DNA from: Boswellia sacra
Taxonomy: Eukaryota; Streptophyta; Magnoliopsida; Sapindales; Burseraceae
Assembly: GCA_013180625.2 (NCBI GenBank)
Contig: SNVD02012186.1
Location: 1-64,000, forward strand
Direction: 5' to 3'
Length of the DNA stretch: 64,000 nt
Part shown: piece after piece, positions 11,440-18,272 of the stretch
Layout: every line of letters begins with the position of its first letter
Numbering within the stretch: the first letter of the stretch is position 1
Notes under the pieces: model-generated
Database searches by the model: none
What the model saw: the letters and a program-made list of their open reading frames with translations, nothing else
Told to the model about the DNA's origin: nothing
Translations under genes and position numbers: made by a program

Positions 11440-12616
11440 TTAAAGCGTTATTATTTAGAAGTGATTTACAGAATTTTACATCCAAGGTGGTCATTATTGC
11501 ACTCTCCTTGATTTTATCCAAATAAACAAACTCTCAACTGTTTTTTTTTTTTTTATGACTCACGTACCCTTCAGTCAAGATATCAATAAACCTTCTTTTT
11601 GTGCTCAGTCGACACATGATTATGGGGCTTATTAGAAAGAAGCCATATCGGTTCTAATATTTGTTAAGGCTAACAACCTTAGGTAAGGGGCATTTATTCA
11701 TTATATATATATATATATTTTTTTTTCTCTCTTTTTTTTTTTGAAGGAATGCATCTTTAACCCATGTAGCGAGCCTTAGGCTAATGACTCCCAGACCAGT
11801 TGGCCTTAGGGCATTAGGTGTTAAGACACCCCTACGAGCTTAACGACTCGGGTTGCCGATACTTTATTTTTGCTTAGAAACTTGTGGATAGTGCAATGTT
11901 CAATCCCATTAAGCTTTCTCCTTAATCCATGTAGCGAGCTTTGGCCAATAGCTCCCAAACCAGTTGGTCTTAGGGTATTAGGTGTTGAGGCACCCCTCGG
12001 GCTTAATTACTCGAATTAAGGAGGCTACGAGACCAAAACTTATCCAAATTGTATTTTTTTTCTTTCTTTTTTTCTTTTTTTTCTTTTTTTTTTGTTTTTT
12101 TGTTTTTTTTTTTACCTTTTCCCCTTCCTTTGTGTTGTTATCCTAAACAAAACAAAAGAACTCAAATATTATAACATCTCATTTTGCCACCCACAATCAT
12201 GCATCAAGGTATGTGTGTGTGTGTGAAGAAAGGTTCATGAATACTTGCTTAATGAGTACATAAGCACACAATTTTTCTTTCTTTTTTTTTTTTATGATAA
12301 GGTTGTGATAGTTCATAGATTTGAATAATTCAAAGTGAAAAGTGAAATGAATAAGACCTCCTTGTTATAAAATTCAAAAATCAAGTCTAAATAATATCAA
12401 GTTAGCTAAAATAAGTTCATAAAATAAAATGACAAATTGGTTAGAATGGGTTTCAAGAGTTCAAACTGGTCCTCCCTACTTTGCCATTCCTGACCTAGAA
12501 TGTGTCTCAAGAGGATTTGAACTCCTTACACTACACTCTGAATCTAATTACTAACTCGCTTTTTTTTTTTTCAAGAAAAAGTAAAATTTCAAGACACACT
12601 TATGTCTACTATCCTT
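11440..12616. other. 3' noncoding region of element B
   Basis: No gene is seen. It is collinear with 1526-2686, including the two diverged repeats of about 100 bp (roughly 11767-11850 and 11928-12010), an AT dinucleotide run near 11704-11718, T-rich tracts near 12055-12115, and a (TG)n run near 12212. Confidence 0.65.
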
Positions 12617-12651
12617 CCCCCCCAACCAAATGAAACATTGTCCTCAATGTT
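12617..12651 (-). promoter_or_regulatory. Internal PPT-like tract with stem-loop (element B)
   Basis: Seven C at 12617-12623 followed by AACATTG-TCCT-CAATGTT at 12634-12651, identical to the module at 2687-2721. Position, spacing and hairpin are unchanged although the rest of the element is rearranged. Confidence 0.6.
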
Positions 12652-12765
12652 TAAATGTAGAGAGATAAAGTATAGGAGACATTACCTGAAGCTTCTGTTA
12701 TTCAAGAGAGATGACCTGAAAGACTCATAAAATAACATGCTAAAAATAAAATAAAAGAAAAAAAA

Positions 12766-13416
12766 TTACAAACGGAGATTCAGATCCAATTTGCACTTTT
12801 TGTTTTGCCCTCCTGCCCAATTAATTTGAGTACTAGCTGGGTCCGGTTCATACTCAACTTCTTGTAATTTGTCAAGTAACTCACCAGCAGAAGTGGCAGA
12901 AACAAGGATCTGTCTCGCCCAATGTGGGATAAAATTTTGTTCTACAGCTGCATCAACAAAACTTACTAAAGGATCAAAGAAATTGTTAACATTCAACAAA
13001 CCTATGGGTTTTTGATGGAGGTTCAGTTGGGCCCAAGAGGCAATTTGAAAAATTTCTTCAAAAGTACCAAAGCCACCTGGTAAAGCAATAAAGGCATCTG
13101 AATTGATGAGCATATGTGCCATGCGTTCATGCATAGAGGAGACTTGTAACTCCTTCCCAACCGTTTTTTCAACAATGCTTTCTATAGCCAAAGCTTTAGG
13201 AATAACTCCTAAAACTTGACTACCTCCTGCACGTGCAGCTCTTGCCACACAACCCATCAACCCGAGGCTACCTCCCCCATAAACCACATGAATCTTTCTT
13301 TCAGCTAGTAATCTACCAAGATAATTTGCTGTCTCGACAAACTCTTCACTTTTACCTGGTCGAGATCCACAGAATACACATATCCTTTGGATTCGACGTT
13401 TTGAAGTTCCCTCCAT
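12766..13416 (-). CDS. LOG: LOG cytokinin riboside 5'-monophosphate phosphoribohydrolase, intact retrotransposon-borne copy
   Basis: A complete 216-residue frame, matching the usual length of plant LOG enzymes (about 210-225). LOG cleaves the ribose-5-phosphate from N6-modified AMP cytokinins, giving active bases in one step in cytosol and nucleus. Visible family motifs: GGGS at 47-50 followed by LGLMG; the catalytic Arg98 in SMHERMAHM; the signature PGGFGTFEE at 113-121; and SWAQLNLHQKPIGLLNV just after. The C-terminus ends LDLNLRL (210-216), an LxLxL run of EAR-repressor type. It has no introns, whereas host LOG genes have several. Its neighbours are the gag frame upstream and TE noncoding DNA downstream, inside LTRs, so it is TE cargo and not a host locus. 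A TATA-like element (CATAAATACC, minus, 13464-13473) lies about 50 bp before the ATG. Expression and activity are untested. Confidence 0.92.
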   Translation of the reverse strand: MEGTSKRRIQRICVFCGSRPGKSEEFVETANYLGRLLAERKIHVVYGGGSLGLMGCVARAARAGGSQVLGVIPKALAIESIVEKTVGKELQVSSMHERMAHMLINSDAFIALPGGFGTFEEIFQIASWAQLNLHQKPIGLLNVNNFFDPLVSFVDAAVEQNFIPHWARQILVSATSAGELLDKLQEVEYEPDPASTQINWAGGQNKKCKLDLNLRL

Positions 13417-13463
13417 GTCTATGTAACTCTCTAACTATGTGTGAAGAAGAGAATAAGAGATGT

Positions 13464-13473
13464 GGTATTTATG
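13464..13473 (-). promoter_or_regulatory. TATA-like element upstream of LOG copy B
   Basis: CATAAATACC on the minus strand, 48-57 bp before the LOG start. The equivalent place in copy A has ATAAATATGA (near 3543-3552) and in the older copy CTATAAATATAT (52531-52542). A conserved TATA at a fixed distance suggests LOG may have its own promoter inside the element; this is inference. Confidence 0.4.
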
Positions 13474-13519
13474 GAGTGCAAAAAGGTATGCTAATGATGA
13501 TATCTATCTAGGTAGCTCG

Positions 13520-13860
13520 GTTGTTTGTTGAAAAATTTGACAATAATGCATAAAAATTCAAAAGATGATGAAATAAGACACCATAAGTCAAACAAAAGAT
13601 ACAAATTCAAAAATGACAGCTATGAGGTATTAAAATTCAAAAATGATGGCACGCATGCATATGTACAGGTAGTTGTGACTGTGGCTCACATCTTCCTCTG
13701 GTTTTACGTCCAGAAACGGCTTAAACACCTTCTATGAGTTGGGGATATGCTTCCCATCCAGTTTTCTTATAAACTGGCAAACAGGGTCGTTTTGATCAAA
13801 TTCCCAAGACTATGAAGAAAATGAGAGAGAAGAAAAGAAAATTGATGCAAGGTGAGCCAC
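13520..13860 (-). pseudogene. ORF X remnant in element B
   Basis: The segment 13730-13815 matches the last part of ORF X of element A (the PCCQFIRK region), then jumps to the sequence just upstream of the ORF X start (gaagaaaatgagagagaag). Several hundred base pairs coding for the basic/Cys core are deleted. 13520-13729 is the spacer between ORF X and LOG. Confidence 0.6.
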
Positions 13861-13943
13861 AGTTTTTAGGGAACTAATAAACCGACTTTAAAAGTCACGG
13901 AGTACCGTATCCGCCACTTGACCGGAAAACAAAATGCAAACAC

Positions 13944-15872
13944 TCAAATAAAGCACATAAAATAAAATGAGAACAAACTAGAAATGATAGCAAAAATCAA
14001 GAATAAAAATAAAAATATGGCACCGATGGATGAAATTTGAACAATCGTAAAAAAAAGCCAAAAGAGGAATCTCTTCGAAAGTAATTTACCACGGTCAAAA
14101 ATATGCCATTGAGGTGGTACCTTTCTTTTTCCTTTATTTGCAAGAATGGGAGAGATTACCACTAGTTGAATTTGTTTGTCCTTGAGGCATGCATTCTTGA
14201 GTGTGGATGTTTCTTCCTGCCTTTGTTCAAAACATGGCTCCCAACTTTTAATCTCTTTCACCTGTACAAAATCAAGCAATGAAAATTCTTTAGAAGCAAT
14301 GGGCACTAGTTGCATATTTGCTTCAAATGAACTAGTTAACCCAATTTCTGAAGGACTTGAAAAGCTCTCATTTTGGATATAGTCTTCCATATTAGTTTTA
14401 GTCCTATTAGCTTCCTCATTTTCATCATGCCTGAAAAATTCATTGATGTCAAAATTTTGGTTAAATTCCTTTGCATGATGACATGAGTGCATAAGTGAGG
14501 GTTCGGTCTTTTCCTTGTTAGGTATAAGTTGATTAACCTCTTTCTTACCCTTTAGGATTGATTCATTATCTTTCTCATAAGGGTTAGGAATAGGCTCTTG
14601 ATCAACCTTACCATTATGAAAAGTACTTACCGAATCTTCACGAAGAGCACTTACCGAATCTTCATCTAGATGTTGGCCACTTGGATTACTCACATATGGA
14701 TTGATGAGGTTTGGCTCGAGTTGAGATGGAAACTCACCTTTCTCATGAGCATTAAGTGCAAATGCAAGTATTTCAAGAGCATCATTCAAGTTTGCCATAG
14801 TTTGAGCAACTTGACTATTAAAAACCTCTTGCTTTGCAATAAATGAATTCAATGTTTCTTCAAGATTCTCATAAGATGTATGATCATAAGATTTTTGAAA
14901 ATTTTGATATGATTGAAAGGGAGGTTGGTAAGATTGTGCATGATTATCATTCCTCCAATCAAAATTCAAGTGATTTTTCCATCCAAAATTTTGTGAGTAA
15001 GGATTAGGATTTGACCTTTGGAAAGTGTTTAAAACATTGGTTTGGTCATGGAGACTTTTCCTAAAGGTAGGCACAATTGGGCAATCATCCGTAGGATGAT
15101 CACTAGAATTACAAGTTTGACAGACAATTTCTTGCATAGACCACATTTCTAAGTCCTCGACTTTCCTAGCTAGGGATGTAAATTTAACATGTAGATCATG
15201 ATTCTCCCTAAAGTTATATATGCCTCTACTAGACGTTCTTGGTACCTCATAGGTGCCAACATTGTTCCAATTTTGGGCATTTTTCGCTAGTAAGTCTAGG
15301 AAATCCATGGCTTCATCAGGGTCTTTATTTTCAAATTGTCCATTACACATTAATTCTACCATTTGCCTAGCTTGATGTGTAAGACCTTCATAGAAAATTA
15401 GAACTAGTTCCCATGTTTCCAAACCATGATGAGGACAAGTGTTAAGCAATGCTTTATACCTATCCCAACATTGATAAAAGGTCTCTCCTTGTTTTTGAGT
15501 GAAATTGATGATTTGATTTTTGAGAGAATTTGTTCTATAGGGAGGAAAGAATTCTTTAAGGAATTGTTGTTGCATTTCATCCTATGAGCTAATGGATCCT
15601 GACCTAAGATTTTGTAGCCATGTTTTAGCTTTATCTTTTAAAGAAAAAGGAAAAAGCTTTAATCTAAAGATGTTTATGCTACAATTTAGGTCACAATAGA
15701 TATTGCAAAAATCTTTAAATTCTCTCAAATGCAAAAATGGGTTTTCAACATCTAGGCCATGAAAGTGGGGTAAGAATTGAATGAAATCCGATTCATGGTC
15801 GAAATATGTTGCATCATGAGGGAAGACTATGCAAGATTGTGCATAAGTTCTCATAAGCTTCATGCAATCCAT
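13944..15872 (-). pseudogene. Gag of element B: single frame with one in-frame TAG
   Basis: One continuous frame of 643 codons, interrupted only by a TAG at 15582-15584 where the Gag block would carry Trp (SISS-stop-DEMQQQF). Before the stop: FLPHFHGLDVENPFLHL and FPFSLKDKAKTWLQNLRSG, typical of plant retrotransposon gag. After it: the rest of the capsid region (CWDRYKALLNTCPHHGL), a zinc knuckle CQTCNSSDHPTDDC, and a polar spacer. The protease is deleted, but the linker that follows protease in element A (EDYIQ-E-S-S-S region) is kept and fused to Gag. The C-terminus is a strongly hydrophobic stretch of about 45 residues after FDRGKLLSKR, looking like one or two membrane segments. Near-intactness over 1.9 kb suggests recent activity or occasional readthrough. 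Confidence 0.82.
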
Positions 15873-16081
15873 TTATGTTCTTTGTTGGGTTTGAGCATAT
15901 CTTTAAGAAGATGAGTGGCTACAAACAATTCTACCAACTAATGCAAAGAGAAAGAAAAGATGAGCACATGCAAGAAAAATAAAAATAGAAATGGGGAGAG
16001 AAAAGAGAAACACATACAAGAAAAATAAAAATAGAAATGAGAAAAGAGAATACTTACAATTTTGTACGCCAATTTTTACCT

Positions 16082-16099
16082 TCCCCGGCAACGGCGCCA
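16082..16099 (-). promoter_or_regulatory. Primer binding site, tRNA-Asp type (element B)
   Basis: The same 18-nt match to the 3' end of tRNA-Asp as at 10012-10029, six bases from the LTR at 16106. Confidence 0.92.
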
Positions 16100-16105
16100 A
16101 AAACT

Positions 16106-17633
16106 TGACACATCCGAAAAAGGATTGTCTCCCAAGTATAGGAGTGTCGAAGTAATAAAACCCGGTGAGACCGGGGTCGATCCACGAGGAAGGGAATTTA
16201 AGCGTTACAAATTATAAGCTAAATAAATGTGATATGGATGATTCAAAGAGGTGACATGATAATATCAACAAGTATGTAAGATGGTAGGTGGTATTACCGA
16301 CCATTCAAATATAAAACAAAAAGCAAGAGGAGGTAAAACCATCCATGGAAATAGGTGGTATAACCAACCATAGTAAATTAAAGAACAATTTCATAAGGTG
16401 GTAGAACCTACCATAGTAAATAAAATAAAAAGTTCATAAACAATAGAATAATTAAAATACAAGAGGAATTAACACAATAACAATGAAGGCTAAGGTTAGG
16501 GGATCCGCCCTTGATATTTCAAATAAGGATAATTAACCCATTTTAGTTATATGAATTATATTTGTTTCATTACCAATATTTATACCACTTCTTGTAAATG
16601 GGTTCAAGCATCCAATGTGCCAATCACCATATGTCTACAACAAATCAAGGTTCCTAACTAGATTCGTGTCGGTAAGGAAGAACCATACATCATCTAGAAA
16701 GGATCCAAGCATTTGATGTGCCAAGGATTGTCGACAATGGATCAAGACCTCCACTTTACGAGTGGTGTCAAGATTGATTAAGAAATTAAATATAAATCAT
16801 ATTGAATAAACATTATAAGATTAAGATTATTAAGCACATATTAAGGGTTAGAGAATCCTTATTCTCATATCAAGGGTTTCACCCTTTCACCTTAGCAAAA
16901 GAGAAATTAGAAGAACATTATAATAGAAAGAAAATAAAATGCAAGAAAAAGGAAATTCATTAATAACATAAACACACAAAACACAATACAAGATCCTAGC
17001 CAAAGCCAAAATGTTCCAGCCAAGGCCAAGATGCCCTAATGGGTCACAAGGCACCTCTATTTATAGATACATCCAGGGGCAAACTTGTCAAATTACAAGG
17101 GCATAATTGTCAAATATTAGTTGTAAATATCTTTGACAATTGGGATCATTAGGCACCGACTTTGACCATCAATTTTGACATCGAAATGTTGTGAATTTTA
17201 ATCACATGTCTTCATGAAAGTTGTAGATATTTCTCTCAGCTTTCTAGAACATATTGATTTGCACAATTTGGATACGTATTTTGAGAGATACGGTCCAAAT
17301 ACTGAGGCCTGGTCAGACTGGGCCGAGACTGTAGATGGGTTCACTTCAAGCCCAATTTTGGTCCACTAAAAGCCCGAATTTGATTATGCTTGTGAATGCA
17401 ATCTTGTAGACAATTGAATCAGATTTCCAAAACATTAAGAATTGCATCATTCTGATCTATAAATAGAGAGTTATGCCCATTTTACCGAACCTGTAACAAA
17501 ACCAAAATTAAGAGGAATTAATTCCAAAGATGCAAATGCTACAAATATGCTTAAGTTGAGGAATTTAATGACACTATTAATGCAATATGATGAACTAAAC
17601 TCTTATTAAACATGCATATTTAAGTGTTCATCA
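16106..17633 (-). repeat. LTR3, 5' LTR of element B
   Basis: A 1528-bp LTR with TG...CA ends. TATA box (minus) at 17057-17065. It carries the module of about 160 bp (16230-16440) shared with LTR1, while its downstream half is closer to LTR2, so it is mosaic with respect to the other two. A PPT follows at 17634, so it is also the 3' LTR of a third, mostly lost element. Confidence 0.92.
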
Positions 17634-17862
17634 CACCCCCCAACTAGCTTATTGCTAGTCCCTAGCAATTAAAGCGTTATTATTTAGAAGTGATTTATAG
17701 AATTTTACATCCAAGGTGGTCATTTATTGCACTCTCCTTGATTTTATCCAAATAAACAAACTCTCAACTGATTTTTTTTTTTTATATGACTCACTTACCC
17801 TTCAGTCAAGATATCAATAAACCTTCTTTTTGTGCTCAGTCGACACATGATTATGGGGCTTA
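17634..17862 (-). mobile_element. Stub of a third Athila internal region
   Basis: Contains PPT, stem-loop (17652-17668) and the start of the 3' noncoding region, collinear with 1491-1715 and 11405-11630. It ends abruptly at the LTR of the next element over a shared TTAGA. Confidence 0.85.
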
Positions 17863-18131
17863 TTAGAGTTTTGCGCAGCTGCTCGTGCGGCACTTACGCA
17901 ACTTGAACCCGAAAGTTGCTAAGTAAGCCTTATAGTTTGCTTCCCGCTCAAGGAGAAGTTAGGACCGTTGAGCCAAAAGAGCTTTAGAGGCTAGAAGAAG
18001 AGATGGAACTTAGAGGCAAGTATTGCTAATGCAAATGAGCTTTGTATTACACAAGAGAACTCTTACAATGCTTTGTATTGTAATATTAGCTTGGATTTGT
18101 GGATCTGGCTTGCAAATGAGCCTAGGAGGGG

Positions 18132-18139
18132 TATTTATA
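18132..18139 (-). promoter_or_regulatory. TATA box of the GAG-protease element (left LTR)
   Basis: TATAAATA on the minus strand, preceded by GGATTAC and followed by CCCCTCC. The right LTR has a one-base change (near 20952-20959). Confidence 0.65.
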
Positions 18140-18272
18140 GTAATCCACCTCCTCAATGGACGGCTAGGATTAAATACATCCAATGGTCCATATTTCCTAT
18201 CTAGAATCATCTCCCTAAATATCTAGATATTTATCCTAAAATATCTTAGATATTTCCAAGGAAGGTTCTTGG

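Larger units (their letters stand above)
10036..17633 (-). mobile_element. Non-autonomous gag-LOG element B
   Basis: An LTR-bounded unit on the minus strand: 5' LTR 16106-17633, tRNA-Asp primer site 16082-16099, a gag frame 15872-13944, LOG 13416-12766, inner PPT module, 3' noncoding region, PPT 11405 and 3' LTR 10036-11404. Protease, RT, RNase H, integrase and nearly all of ORF X are deleted, so any movement would need enzymes from a relative such as an intact element of type A. Gag and LOG are the only coding content left, and both are nearly or fully open. Confidence 0.85.

Noticed and set aside
12766..13416. LOG as an ordinary host gene
   Set aside because: It is intronless, lies between PBS and PPT of an LTR-bounded unit, and has two homologues in the same position of other elements in this window.
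13944..14060. Hydrophobic C-terminus of element B Gag as an envelope-like protein
   Set aside because: It appears at a deletion junction, is only about 45 residues, and has no signal peptide or ectodomain; more likely a chance fusion, though noted in the feature.
16165..16190. A tRNA gene or tRNA fragment in the LTR (box-B-like GGGTCGATCC)
   Set aside because: No acceptor stem, D-arm or anticodon arm around it; treated instead as a possible pairing site for the primer tRNA.
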